Positions 7,553 to 16,154 of a DNA stretch of 64,000 bases are shown one piece after another (position 1 is the stretch's first letter; the number at the start of each line of letters is the position of its first letter). The notes beneath the pieces are model-generated. The model was not told where the DNA came from, did not search any database, and worked only from the letters and a program-made list of their open reading frames with translations. The position numbers were made by a program, and so were the translations under genes. This DNA is from CAZSCF01 sp964636505. Its GTDB lineage: Bacteria > Patescibacteriota > Minisyncoccia > Moranbacterales > UBA2206. The DNA lies in contig CAZWRY010000003.1 in assembly GCA_964636505.1 (NCBI GenBank), forward strand, positions 8,119 to 72,118. The letters are read 5' to 3'.

Positions 7553-8224
7553 TTAATACACAATTATCGTTATTTCTCCTTTGACTTTATCCGTATTGTT
7601 TTTAAAATATTCCAAAACTTCAGTAGCATCTCCTCTAATTATTTCTTCAAACATCTTAGTCAGTTCTCGGCCCATAATTATTTTTTTCTCAGCACTAAAT
7701 TTTTTGAGCATTTCCAAATTTTTAATTAATCTGTACGGCGACTCATAATAAACTACTGGATATTCCATTTCAGAAATTTTTTTGAAAAATGTTTCCCGAC
7801 CCTTTTTGTGCGGCGGAAATCCCCAAAAAACAAACTTTTGCATATCAATTCCGGAAACACTGGCTAGCGTCGTGAGAGCTGAAACACCCGGAATTGGAAT
7901 AACGGCAATACCATTCCCAATCGCCTCTTCTACCAATTGATTGCCCGGATCGGAAATTCCCGGCGTACCGGCGTCCGTTACCAGGGCTACATTTTCCCCG
8001 GCCTTGAGTTTTAAAATGATTTTATTAAACTTAACCGCTTTGGAATGCTGATGAAAAGAAATAAGCGGCTTTTCAATTTCATAGTGAAAAAGCAATTTTT
8101 TCGTGTGACGCGTGTCTTCGCAGGCGATTAAATCAACTTTTTTGAACACTTCCAAAGCTCGCAAAGTAATGTCGCCCAGATTTCCAATCGGAGTCGCAAT
8201 AATGTATAATATGCCTGTATCCAT
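7553..8224 (-). CDS. rsmI: 16S rRNA (cytidine(1402)-2'-O)-methyltransferase
   Basis: This SAM-dependent tetrapyrrole-methylase-fold enzyme modifies C1402 in the decoding centre of 16S rRNA. The signature segments are LYIIATPIGNLGDIT at the N-terminus, CEDTRHTKKLL, LVTDAGTPGISDPG, IPGVSALTTLASVSG and FWGFPPHKKGR. At 223 residues it is shorter than E. coli RsmI because the C-terminal accessory domain is missing. It lies directly upstream of metG, suggesting one transcript. Confidence 0.95.
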   Translation of the reverse strand: MDTGILYIIATPIGNLGDITLRALEVFKKVDLIACEDTRHTKKLLFHYEIEKPLISFHQHSKAVKFNKIILKLKAGENVALVTDAGTPGISDPGNQLVEEAIGNGIAVIPIPGVSALTTLASVSGIDMQKFVFWGFPPHKKGRETFFKKISEMEYPVVYYESPYRLIKNLEMLKKFSAEKKIIMGRELTKMFEEIIRGDATEVLEYFKNNTDKVKGEITIIVY

Positions 8225-8263
8225 ATAATAAATGTACCAACAATTCGGTATTTTAGCAATTTT

Positions 8264-8731
8264 ATGATTCTAACAACCCATTTGCTCGCCGGAGCTACAA
8301 TTGGAAAAAATATAGATAACTCCTGGTTTATCATTCCCATCGCCATTTTAGCTCATTTTGCTTTGGATGCCTTGCCGCACGGCGAATATATCAACTCCCC
8401 CAAGAAAAAACTGTCCTTGAAAAGCATAATGCAAAGAATTATTTTGGATTTGTCTTTTGGATTAATTCTAGTTTTTTCTCTTATCCATCTCAAAAATTTA
8501 AGCACCTTGGAAGTAAAAAATATTTTGCTGGGTTCTTTTTTCTCAATTTTTCCTGATTTTATGACAGTCCTAAAATTAAAATTTAATTTCAAATTCCTGG
8601 ATAAAATTCACGCTTTTCACCACTGGGTCCATTACACCTCTAGAAAATTAAAAGACAACTATTGGAATTTTTCCAACGCTAGAAATGATATTCTTGTTTC
8701 CATAGCTGCTTTACTAATCTTTCTTATTTAG
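8264..8731 (+). CDS. Small membrane protein, YdjM/DUF457-like putative metal-dependent hydrolase
   Basis: This 155-residue protein carries several hydrophobic helices and conserved polar positions within or near them: THLLAGATIG at the N-terminus, AHFALDALPHGEY and SIFPDFMTVL, with further histidines in HAFHHWVHY. This pattern of His/Asp in membrane segments matches the YdjM-like membrane-bound putative hydrolases. The substrate is unknown. It is a lone plus-strand gene in a minus-strand block and overlaps the 3' end of the neighbouring AI-2E-type permease by 4 bases (convergent). No clear Shine-Dalgarno sequence precedes the ATG. Confidence 0.65.
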   Translation: MILTTHLLAGATIGKNIDNSWFIIPIAILAHFALDALPHGEYINSPKKKLSLKSIMQRIILDLSFGLILVFSLIHLKNLSTLEVKNILLGSFFSIFPDFMTVLKLKFNFKFLDKIHAFHHWVHYTSRKLKDNYWNFSNARNDILVSIAALLIFLI

Positions 8732-9762
8732 GCTTTTTCCCGATTAATCATCATGTCTTCCACTGCAATATTGATGCCAGTGGCAATCGGAATGGCCAAA
8801 ATTGCGCCCAAAACCCCTCCGAGTTTAAAGCCTATTAAGAGAGACAGGATCACTACAATCGGGTTGAGTCCGACGGCTCTTTTCATAACCTGCGGAACAA
8901 TCACGTGAGATTCAATTTGTTGAGACACAATATAAAGTAAAAGCGCAATCAGTCCTTTCCAAGGAGAAATTAAAAAGCCTAAAAGCACGCCCGGAACAGC
9001 TGAAATTATCGGTCCAAAAAAAGGAATGATTTCCATAAGTCCGGCGAAAAGAGCCAGGATAAAGGCATAGGGAATGCCCAAAACAGAAAGCCAGATAAAA
9101 TCCAAAATAAAAATAGAAAGCATAACCAGAAGTTGCCCCTGCATCCATTTGCCAATTTTATTTTTTATTCTAATGACCAGCGAGGTAGCATACTCTTCCT
9201 GCTTTTTTGGCACTATCGCTACGATAAAATTTTTAATACCATCTTCCCGAACAGTCATATAAAAAACCAGGGCAAAAACAACTACAACTGAAATGATCCC
9301 GGAAAAGAAACCAACAGTTGTGGTAAAAATATTTCCCGATATTTCAGAAAAATTTCCTTTAATATTTTCCCAAATATTCGCGGCATCTGAAGATGTGCCA
9401 TTGCTTTGAACTTGAAAATAGTTTTCAACTCCTGAAAAAAGATGGTTAAAATTTTGTGAATATTCTGGAATTTTTTTAATCAATTCTTTAAATTGATCGG
9501 TGAGATAAGGGATCATAAAAAAAGAAGCCAGTCCCAAAAATACAAGCAAAAAAAGATAGATAAGTAAAATACCGAGTCCCCTCCCAATTCCTTTTTTCTG
9601 CATCCAATTTACGACTGGTTCAATGAGCGCCACAATTAAAACGGAAACAAAAAGCAAGGCGATAATATCCCTTACGACATATAAAAACCAAAGGGCCAGG
9701 ATAATTAAAATCGTCCTAAAAATTATCCCAGTAGAAATGTTAACCGTTTGTTTTTCTAACAT
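8728..9762 (-). CDS. AI-2E family transporter (first copy)
   Basis: This 344-residue integral membrane protein has the arrangement of the AI-2E (YdgG/PerM/YtvI) family: hydrophobic pairs at both ends, a soluble segment around residues 80-140, and the C-terminal signature GLMEIIPFFGPIISAVPGVLLG followed by SHVIVPQVMKRAVGLNPIVV. Family members include Na+/H+ antiporters and poorly characterised permeases, so the substrate cannot be named. A second, diverged copy is at 44743-45789. It starts 4 bases after the stop of the M16 peptidase gene, suggesting co-transcription. Confidence 0.88.
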   Translation of the reverse strand: MLEKQTVNISTGIIFRTILIILALWFLYVVRDIIALLFVSVLIVALIEPVVNWMQKKGIGRGLGILLIYLFLLVFLGLASFFMIPYLTDQFKELIKKIPEYSQNFNHLFSGVENYFQVQSNGTSSDAANIWENIKGNFSEISGNIFTTTVGFFSGIISVVVVFALVFYMTVREDGIKNFIVAIVPKKQEEYATSLVIRIKNKIGKWMQGQLLVMLSIFILDFIWLSVLGIPYAFILALFAGLMEIIPFFGPIISAVPGVLLGFLISPWKGLIALLLYIVSQQIESHVIVPQVMKRAVGLNPIVVILSLLIGFKLGGVLGAILAIPIATGINIAVEDMMINREKA

Positions 9763-9766
9763 AAAC

Positions 9767-11035
9767 TTATACCTTCAATAATTTCTCTATTTTTTTAGCA
9801 TTTTTATGTGGACCAATAATTGCTAAATTCAATTTATTATTTTGAAAAACATCTTTAGCAACCCTCAAAATATCGCTTGTTTTGACCCTGTCAATATGCT
9901 CAAAAATTTCTTTTACTGTCATTATTTTTTTCTTACGAAGTTCTTGGTTAAGAAAAAACATAGCTACTTCATCCGAAGCCTCCAGTCCCATCAAACTCTT
10001 GCCCTTAATAAAATCCTTGGCCTTTTGTAATTCTTTTTCGCTCACTAAATTTTCAGATATTTTTTTATATTCCTTCAGAATAATCTCTAGGGTTTTTTCT
10101 AAATTTTTGTGTTCTACGCCAGCATTTGAGGCTAAATATCCACAATCAGCAAAGGCCTCTATGCCACTTCTAACATAATAGGCTAGCCCCCTTCTCTCTC
10201 GAACTTCAATAAATAAGCGACTGGACATATTGCCCCCCAAAATTACCGACAGAAGAGAGAGTGCGAAACGATCTTTGTGATTTTCATCATAAGCCCTTGT
10301 CCCTAAAATCAGATGAGTTTGATCTGTTTTCTTAAATTTTATTTTTAATTCAGGCTTTTTTTGATTTTCTTTTACTTTTTCTATTTCGGATTTTTTGTCT
10401 TTGAGCATTTTGGAGAAATATTTTTTAATTTGTGATTTAATCTTTTTTTCATTAAATTTTCCGGCTACACAAATGACTGTATCATTGGCCGTATAAAATT
10501 TTCTGATATAATCCATGAAATTTTTTCTCTCAAAGCTCTGAACGGTTTTTTTATTTCCGATAATTTTTCTTCCTAAAGAATTTCCAATATATAAAAGTTC
10601 TTCGAGAATATTCCAGGCATCCGTAATCGGAGTATCTTCATACATATTAAGTTCTTGAATAATTGTACCTTTTTCTTTTTCAATTTCTGCTGCATCAATT
10701 TTAGAATGCAAATACATATCTGAAACAACATCCAAAGCCAAATCTATGTGTTTAGAATCAACTTTGACGTAATACATTGTTGAATCTTTGGAGGTGAACG
10801 CATTGTATTCCCCACCGATGGCATCCAGTTCTTCAGAAATTGAAAGCGCTGTTGGTCTTTTTTCTGTTCCCTTGAACATCATATGTTCAATAAAATGAGA
10901 AAGTCCGGCTTCTTTTTCTTTTTCATAACGGGAACCGACACCCACTGCAATTAAAACAGTAGCTGTCTCAGTTTCTTTCATGGGAACTGTAATGAGGCGC
11001 AGTCCATTAGCAAGTTTTATTTTCTTGTAGTTCAT
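9767..11035 (-). CDS. M16 family zinc peptidase (insulinase-like)
   Basis: This is a pitrilysin/insulinase-type peptidase of 422 residues. The inverted zinc motif HxxEH is at residues 47-51 (HFIEHMMF), and the distal zinc ligand lies in GTIIQELNMYED. The C-terminal half has the LILGTRAYDE and RRGLAYYVRSG segments typical of the second M16 domain, including the conserved R/Y pair. No signal peptide is seen, so it is probably cytoplasmic, like the YmxG-type peptidases. It is followed by the AI-2E-type permease on the same strand. Confidence 0.92.
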   Translation of the reverse strand: MNYKKIKLANGLRLITVPMKETETATVLIAVGVGSRYEKEKEAGLSHFIEHMMFKGTEKRPTALSISEELDAIGGEYNAFTSKDSTMYYVKVDSKHIDLALDVVSDMYLHSKIDAAEIEKEKGTIIQELNMYEDTPITDAWNILEELLYIGNSLGRKIIGNKKTVQSFERKNFMDYIRKFYTANDTVICVAGKFNEKKIKSQIKKYFSKMLKDKKSEIEKVKENQKKPELKIKFKKTDQTHLILGTRAYDENHKDRFALSLLSVILGGNMSSRLFIEVRERRGLAYYVRSGIEAFADCGYLASNAGVEHKNLEKTLEIILKEYKKISENLVSEKELQKAKDFIKGKSLMGLEASDEVAMFFLNQELRKKKIMTVKEIFEHIDRVKTSDILRVAKDVFQNNKLNLAIIGPHKNAKKIEKLLKV

Positions 11036-11089
11036 AGATATATGTAAATTAGCTTCTAATAGGATTATATGCTAACCGGGATTAAAACT

Positions 11090-12040
11090 TTATTTCTTTT
11101 TATTCCTGCTGACTCTGATTAAGCCGGAACAAGGCACAATTTCAATGCCTTTCTTTTCTAATTCGTCCAAAAATAAATTCATACCCAGAGAATCAGAAGA
11201 AATGTGTCCGGCAATAACCACGTTGATATGATATTTTTCCGCTTCTTTACGGCTTTCTTCATTCATATGCATCCCGATAATAGTTCCGACTCCCGCTTGA
11301 GAAAGTTTTTCATAGATATCTTTACTATTAGATGTGCCGCCGGTAATTTCCGTTAAGGCAATCTTGCCGATCCTGTTTTCCTTGGCGCCGGCAAAAATAG
11401 TCGGCCCGAAACCTTTTTTGGCCGCTTCTTTGTATTCTGGAATTTCCATAAGCGATTCAATAATATCCTCAACATATTCGGGTTTATCTTTCTTTAATTT
11501 TTCATCCACAAATTTAGCCACTAAATTATCCGCTGGAGTATGCACGTTCAAAAGTCCAATTTTTAAAAGCTTGGCTGCATCAGAAGCCTGATAATGATTT
11601 TCAGGATTAACTCCTCGGCTCACTTCGCAAACCCTTTTTTTGGTTAGACTCTCAGCAATATTTATCGGCACGCCATATTGTTCTAAAACATCTGCTTGCA
11701 GATGCATTACGTCATCCAAGCCAGTAAGCCCCATTCCCAAAGGATGATGGCCGATAACAGTGCTTATACCCAACTCTTTAGCTAACAACAACTCAGCTGT
11801 TTCAATATCAATGCCCGCCATCGCTTTTTTGATGTTTTTGTTTCCATTTTCAAATTGAATACGGGAGTCTGAATATGGATTTGTTAGTTTTTCCTTATCA
11901 AAAATTTCTTTCTCTTCTTTGGAAAGTTTTTCATATTTTTCTTTTATTCTTTTCAGATTTTTTTGAATTTGGCCACTGGAACGAAAGTCATTTTCAATTC
12001 CCATCTTGATCGCCAATTTATATATGTCTTGGATATTCAT
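11090..12040 (-). CDS. NIF3-like (GTP cyclohydrolase I type 2) family protein
   Basis: The protein has 316 residues. Segments GIDIETAELLLAKE, ISTVIGHHPLG and the C-terminal IAGHISSDSLGMNLF fit the dinuclear-metal NIF3 fold, in which His and Asp/Glu residues from both ends bind the metals. An N-terminal extension of about 90 charged residues precedes the core. The molecular role of this family is not settled, so only the family is called. The stop of glyS lies immediately upstream (1-base gap), so it is probably in the glyS transcript. Confidence 0.65.
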   Translation of the reverse strand: MNIQDIYKLAIKMGIENDFRSSGQIQKNLKRIKEKYEKLSKEEKEIFDKEKLTNPYSDSRIQFENGNKNIKKAMAGIDIETAELLLAKELGISTVIGHHPLGMGLTGLDDVMHLQADVLEQYGVPINIAESLTKKRVCEVSRGVNPENHYQASDAAKLLKIGLLNVHTPADNLVAKFVDEKLKKDKPEYVEDIIESLMEIPEYKEAAKKGFGPTIFAGAKENRIGKIALTEITGGTSNSKDIYEKLSQAGVGTIIGMHMNEESRKEAEKYHINVVIAGHISSDSLGMNLFLDELEKKGIEIVPCSGLIRVSRNKKK

Positions 12041-12041
12041 A

Positions 12042-13424
12042 TTATTGTGCCAATTTATTTCTTAAATAATTTTCAAGTTCCGTTATCTCGATTCTTTTTT
12101 GCTGCATCGTGTCTCTATCTCTCACGGTCACCGCTTGGTCTTCCAGAGTTTCAAAATCAACGGTGATGCAAAACGGCGTACCAATTTCATCTTGGCGGCG
12201 ATATCTTTTTCCGACGTTGCCATTATCATCAAATTCACACATATATTCCATTTTTAATTTATCGTAAATTTCTTTGGCTTTGGATACCAATTCTGGCTTA
12301 TTTTTCATAAGTGGGAAAACAGCCACTTTTACCGGAGAGAGTTTTTTATTCATTTTCAAAACAACCCTGGTGTCTTTTTCTGTTTTTTCTTCCATGTAAG
12401 CATCGCACAGCACGGCCAAGAATATTCTGGCTATTCCGACTGAAGATTCAATGATATGCGGCATATATTTTTCCCTATTTACCGGGTCTTGATAAGACAG
12501 GTCTTGTCCGGAAAATTTTGAATGCTGTGCCAAGTCATAGTTACCTCTGGCATGTAATCCTTCCAGTTCCGCAAAGCCAAACGGAAAATTATATTCAATA
12601 TCATAGGCTTTTTTGGCATAGAAAACCAGGTTTTCATGTTTGTGCCATTTCAAATTTTCATCCTTGATTCCCAGATTTTGAAAAAATTTCCAGCGATACT
12701 CGCGCAATTTTTCATATTCGCTATTTTCAGCGTCAGGTTTCACAAAGTACTGCATTTCCATTTGCTCAAACTCGCGTGTGCGGAAAATAAACTGGCGAGC
12801 TGTAATTTCATTGCGAAAAGCTTTGCCGATTTGCGCGATTCCAAAAGGAATTTTCACGCGCGTAGAATCCAAAACATTTTTGTAATTTACATATATACCC
12901 TGACAAGTTTCTCCCCGAAGATAAACAGGATTTTTATCCCAATCTTCGGTGAAGTTCCCCAAATTGGCTTTTACTAGTAAATTGAATTTCTTAACTTCTG
13001 TCCAATCGCTTGTGCCACAATCTGGACATTTTATTTTTTCTTTGTTTTCTGAAAATATTTTATTTATTTCATCTTCTCCCATTTTTTCATCCGCTGTAAT
13101 TCCAACTCTTTCCAAAAGATGATCCACTCTGAGCCTGGCATGACATTTTTTGCATTCCGATAAAGGATCGGAAAAACCGCCCACATGCCCGGAAGCTTCC
13201 CAGATTTTTGGGTTCATAAAAATAGCACTATCAAGACCCACGATATCATCCCGCATCTGAACCATGTATTTCCACCATTCTTTTTTAATATTGTTTTCCA
13301 GCTCTGTTCCGTATGGACCAAAATCATAAATGGCTGAAAATCCACCATAAATTTCGGATGAAGGATAAACAAATCCTCTGCGCTTGCAAAGAGAAACAAT
13401 TTTTTCCATTAAATTTTCTGACAT
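12042..13424 (-). CDS. glyS: Glycine--tRNA ligase, alpha2 (eukaryote/archaeal-like) type
   Basis: Class II synthetase of the dimeric type, at 460 residues. Evidence: the N-terminal SLCKRRGFVYPSSEIYGG, motif 2 IPFGIAQIGKAFRNEIT, motif 3 ESSVGIARIFLAVL, and a C-terminal anticodon-binding domain (VKVAVFPLMKNKPEL). Cys pairs in ECKKCHAR and KCPDCGTSDW suggest a zinc site. This is not the alpha/beta heterotetramer of E. coli. A tRNA-Ala gene ends 25 bases upstream on the same strand, so the two may share a transcript. Confidence 0.95.
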   Translation of the reverse strand: MSENLMEKIVSLCKRRGFVYPSSEIYGGFSAIYDFGPYGTELENNIKKEWWKYMVQMRDDIVGLDSAIFMNPKIWEASGHVGGFSDPLSECKKCHARLRVDHLLERVGITADEKMGEDEINKIFSENKEKIKCPDCGTSDWTEVKKFNLLVKANLGNFTEDWDKNPVYLRGETCQGIYVNYKNVLDSTRVKIPFGIAQIGKAFRNEITARQFIFRTREFEQMEMQYFVKPDAENSEYEKLREYRWKFFQNLGIKDENLKWHKHENLVFYAKKAYDIEYNFPFGFAELEGLHARGNYDLAQHSKFSGQDLSYQDPVNREKYMPHIIESSVGIARIFLAVLCDAYMEEKTEKDTRVVLKMNKKLSPVKVAVFPLMKNKPELVSKAKEIYDKLKMEYMCEFDDNGNVGKRYRRQDEIGTPFCITVDFETLEDQAVTVRDRDTMQQKRIEITELENYLRNKLAQ

Positions 13425-13449
13425 AAGTTTTTATTTTAAAAATGATTTG

Positions 13450-13520
13450 TGGACTTAGCGAGAATCGAACTCGCGTCCCCGCAATGCGAATGCGGTGTGC
13501 TACCACTATACCATAAGCCC
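13450..13520 (-). tRNA. tRNA-Ala (CGC anticodon)
   Basis: The minus strand folds into a full cloverleaf of 71 bases: acceptor GGGCTTA/TAAGTCC, D arm GTATAGTGGTAGCAC, anticodon stem CCGCA/TGCGG with loop TTCGCAT (anticodon CGC, codon GCG), and T arm GCGAG-TTCGATT-CTCGC. The acceptor has the G3:U70 wobble that is the alanine identity element. The discriminator is A and CCA is not encoded. It lies 25 bases upstream of glyS on the same strand. Confidence 0.95.
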
Positions 13521-13548
13521 TAAATATTTAATTATAACAGAAATATTG

Positions 13549-13589
13549 TGCCTGCTAGCAGGCAGGTTATACCACTAGACCATAGGCCC
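13549..13589 (-). pseudogene. Truncated tRNA 5' half fused to a palindrome
   Basis: The minus strand starting at 13589 reads as a tRNA 5' part: acceptor GGGCCTA, then TG and a D arm GTCTAGTGGTATAAC. It then runs into the perfect 16-base palindrome TGCCTGCTAGCAGGCA (13549-13564). No T arm or 3' acceptor strand follows before the intact tRNA-Ala. A -10-like TAGAAT (13594-13599) sits just upstream of the 5' end. It looks like a tRNA gene cut by insertion of, or recombination at, a dispersed palindrome. Confidence 0.6.
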
Positions 13590-13593
13590 AAGT

Positions 13594-13599
13594 ATTCTA
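13594..13599 (-). promoter_or_regulatory. -10 element of tRNA-Ala/glyS transcript
   Basis: TAGAAT on the minus strand lies 5 bases before the first base of the tRNA remnant, the distance expected for a transcription start at the old tRNA 5' end. No good -35 hexamer is seen at 16-18 bases. It probably drives the remnant, tRNA-Ala and perhaps glyS. Confidence 0.4.
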
Positions 13600-13614
13600 A
13601 GCTATGATGTAGGT

Positions 13615-13691
13615 GAAGTATAATTTTAGAGGCTTATTGTAAAAAATAAGAATAGTCTTTCCATATCAATTCGGCTCTAAAATCATATTTC
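13615..13691 (-). repeat. Long inverted-repeat element, copy 1
   Basis: The arms around TTTTAGAG and CTCTAAAA extend to about 17 bases with a few G:U or mismatched positions. The inner sequence keeps CCGAATTGATA near one arm and CAATAAGCC near the other. The same features occur at 22056-22141, where the arms are perfect over 20 bases. Both copies have the same orientation and follow a minus-strand gene's stop by 24-41 bases. This copy lies between rarA and the tRNA genes. No downstream U-tract supports a plain terminator. Confidence 0.65.
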
Positions 13692-13715
13692 ATCAAAATC
13701 ATATAATAATAAATT

Positions 13716-14912
13716 TTATAAATATTTTCTATTCTGAAGTTCCTTGGGCAAGTATTCTTGTTTAGAGCTGTCTTCAAGCGGAGTGTATTTGTAGCCCTTG
13801 CTATAACCCAAATCTTTCATCAGTTTTGTTGGCGCATTGCGAATATGCAGCGGCACCGGCAAATTACCAAATTCCTCTACATCTTTTTTGGCTTTATTAT
13901 AGGCTAAATAGGCCGAAACACTTTTTTTGCTTTTGGCCAAATAAATGACGCATTGCGCCAAATGAACGCTACATTCAGGATAACCCAGTTTATGGCAAGC
14001 GTCAAAAACCGCGTTAGCCAAAAGAAGGGCTGTATTATTGGCTAAACCGATATCTTCAGAAGCAAAACGCACCAAGCGTCTGGCAATATATAAAGGGTCT
14101 TCTCCGCCTTCAATCATTCGCGCTAGCCAATACAAAGCTGCATCCGCATCACCGCCGCGCATTGATTTGTGCAGCGCCGAAATAATATTGTAATGCTCTT
14201 CGCCGGTCTTGTCATAAAGAAGATGCGATTTTTGTAGAATTTTTTTGATCAGTTCTTCAGTTATTTTAGTACCTTGTCCCAAGCTCGCCTCCAAAGTATT
14301 CAGTGCCATCCGTGCATCGCCATTGGAAAAATTCGCAATCATTTCAAGAGCTTCCATCGGCACTTTTTTGTTTATTTTTTGGATAGCTCTTTGCAAGATT
14401 TTTTCAATATCTTTTTTCTCAAGTCTTTGCAAAACAAAAACACGCGCCCGCGAAAGCAAAGCGGAAATAACTTCAAAGCCAGGATTCTCAGTTGTAGCTC
14501 CGATCAAAATAAGTGTGCCGTTTTCTACATAGGGCAAGAGCGCATCTTGCTGGGCTTTGTTCCAACGATGAATTTCATCTATAAACAAAACAGTCTTGCG
14601 GCCGATCTTTTTATTTTCCTTGGCGCTTTCAATTATTTTAAGTAAATCTTTTTTGCCACTTACTACAGCGCTGATATTTAAAAAATCAGCTTTAGTTTCT
14701 TTAGCAATAATAAAAGCCAAGGTGGTTTTCCCGGATCCGGGCGGACCCCAAAAAATGAGCGATGGCACATTGTCATTTTTGATTGCCTGGCGCAAAAAAG
14801 ATTTTTTACCCAAAAGCTCAACTTGCCCAAAAACTTCCTCAAGTTTTTGAGGCCGGACAGCATCCGCCAGTGGCACATTCTCACTTGTTTTTAGACTTAA
14901 ATTCGCTTTCAT
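13716..14912 (-). CDS. rarA: Replication-associated recombination protein A (AAA+ ATPase)
   Basis: This is the MgsA/RarA clamp-loader-like ATPase acting at stalled replication forks. With the start chosen here it has 398 residues. Walker A is GPPGSGKTT (about residues 55-63), Walker B is FIDEIHRW (about 105), then sensor 1 GATTENPGFEV and the RarA-specific C-terminal region SMRGGDADAALYWLARM. A longer frame starts at 14948, but a promoter (TTGCCA, 17 bases, TAAAAT) ends at 14920, so the ATG at 14912 is the credible start. Transcription would begin within a few bases of it, making the mRNA leaderless. Confidence 0.94.
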   Translation of the reverse strand: MKANLSLKTSENVPLADAVRPQKLEEVFGQVELLGKKSFLRQAIKNDNVPSLIFWGPPGSGKTTLAFIIAKETKADFLNISAVVSGKKDLLKIIESAKENKKIGRKTVLFIDEIHRWNKAQQDALLPYVENGTLILIGATTENPGFEVISALLSRARVFVLQRLEKKDIEKILQRAIQKINKKVPMEALEMIANFSNGDARMALNTLEASLGQGTKITEELIKKILQKSHLLYDKTGEEHYNIISALHKSMRGGDADAALYWLARMIEGGEDPLYIARRLVRFASEDIGLANNTALLLANAVFDACHKLGYPECSVHLAQCVIYLAKSKKSVSAYLAYNKAKKDVEEFGNLPVPLHIRNAPTKLMKDLGYSKGYKYTPLEDSSKQEYLPKELQNRKYL

Positions 14913-14919
14913 CAAGCCT

Positions 14920-14948
14920 ATTTTACCCCAAAACAAGGCTTTTGGCAA
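14920..14948 (-). promoter_or_regulatory. rarA promoter, leaderless configuration
   Basis: TTGCCA (14943-14948) and TAAAAT (14920-14925) on the minus strand are 17 bases apart. A start 6-7 bases downstream of the -10 box falls at about 14913, next to the ATG at 14912. This decides the start of rarA. Confidence 0.65.
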
Positions 14949-15008
14949 AAATAAAAAGTGTTCAACTATTTTTTAATTTATTTAATTAAAATCTTCAGAA
15001 GAAAAAAA

Positions 15009-16148
15009 TTATTTTCTCAATTTTTTTATCAAATCTACATAAAACTTGAGATTATGCATAGCCGCGAGACGCATAGCCAAAGGTTCTTTTTTAACAAACA
15101 AATACCGCAAATAACTCTTAGAATAGTTTTTGCAAAGTTCGCAATCGCAATTCCTATCTATTAAAGAAAAATCTTTCTTATATTTTTCATTATTGATATT
15201 AATTGTTTCATAAAACTTTCCTTTTAGGTTTTTAAAACTACCTTTTCGTATAAAAAGACGTCCGTGTCTGCCTTCTCTGGTTGGGATTACGCAATCAAAC
15301 ATATCCCAGCCCATGTTAGCGCAGCGAACGATATCTTCCAGCGTGCCAATACCCAAAGCAAAACGCAAAGAATTTTCTGGAATCAAATCAACTGTAAATT
15401 TCAAAACTTCTTCCATAAAATTTCCTTCTGCATCCAAATGCCGGGCGCCGAAACCATACCCATCCCAACCTATGGCTGGTCCGCCCTTGGCGGAAAATCC
15501 AATTTTTATTAGTCCTTCCACGCATTTTTTTCTAAGGTCCGTGTACCCGCCACCTTGAATTACACAAAAAATCAAAGGCCTGTTTTCTTTTTTTATTTTT
15601 CTAGCCTTAAGTTGTTTCTTATACTCAATCATGCACCTTTCCGCCCAAGCCAATGTCCGATCTACAGCTTTCGCTATTTTTTCCTTACTGCTTGAGTTAG
15701 GCGGCGGATCATCAAAGCAAACCATCATATCCACACCCAAATCAAATTGGATTTGAATTGATTTCTCCGGTGTGATTATGTGTTTAGATCCATCCAGCGG
15801 CGAATGAAAAACAACACCATCATCGGTTACTTTTCCCATCTTGGGATTTTTGTGAATCAGAGAAAAAACTTGATATCCCCCGCTATCGGAAAGCAAGGCT
15901 TTATTCCAATTCATAAAGCCATGGATGCCCTTAGCTTTTTTGATAAATTCCACCCCGGGTTGTAGAAAAAGATGATAGGTATTAACCACCATCGGTTCAA
16001 TACCAATTTTCTGCAAATCATTTTTACTCAGCGATCTCACAAAACCATAAGTCGCATCCGGCATAAAAAACGGAGAATTAATTTCTCCGCTTTTTGTTTT
16101 TAAGACGCCGATTCTTTTTTTGCCGCTAGTTTTCTTTATATAAAACAT
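15009..16148 (-). CDS. tgt: tRNA-guanine(34) transglycosylase
   Basis: This TIM-barrel enzyme exchanges guanine 34 for a queuosine precursor in tRNAs with GUN anticodons. Landmarks are the N-terminal SGEINSPFFMPDATYGFVRSL, the nucleophile-bearing LLSDSGGYQVFSL, the second catalytic Asp in DMFDCVIPTREGRHGRLF, and the zinc site CDCELC near the C-terminus with a downstream His. The length of 379 is normal. No other queuosine genes are in the window, so the precursor may be imported or made elsewhere. Confidence 0.95.
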   Translation of the reverse strand: MFYIKKTSGKKRIGVLKTKSGEINSPFFMPDATYGFVRSLSKNDLQKIGIEPMVVNTYHLFLQPGVEFIKKAKGIHGFMNWNKALLSDSGGYQVFSLIHKNPKMGKVTDDGVVFHSPLDGSKHIITPEKSIQIQFDLGVDMMVCFDDPPPNSSSKEKIAKAVDRTLAWAERCMIEYKKQLKARKIKKENRPLIFCVIQGGGYTDLRKKCVEGLIKIGFSAKGGPAIGWDGYGFGARHLDAEGNFMEEVLKFTVDLIPENSLRFALGIGTLEDIVRCANMGWDMFDCVIPTREGRHGRLFIRKGSFKNLKGKFYETININNEKYKKDFSLIDRNCDCELCKNYSKSYLRYLFVKKEPLAMRLAAMHNLKFYVDLIKKLRK

Positions 16149-16154
16149 GATTTT

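Noticed and set aside
13549..13589. A functional tRNA
   Set aside because: There is no T arm or 3' acceptor strand, and the anticodon arm is replaced by a perfect palindrome.
13615..13691. A plain intrinsic terminator for rarA
   Set aside because: No U-tract follows the stem on the minus strand, and the internal sequence is conserved with the second copy, which is not needed for a terminator.
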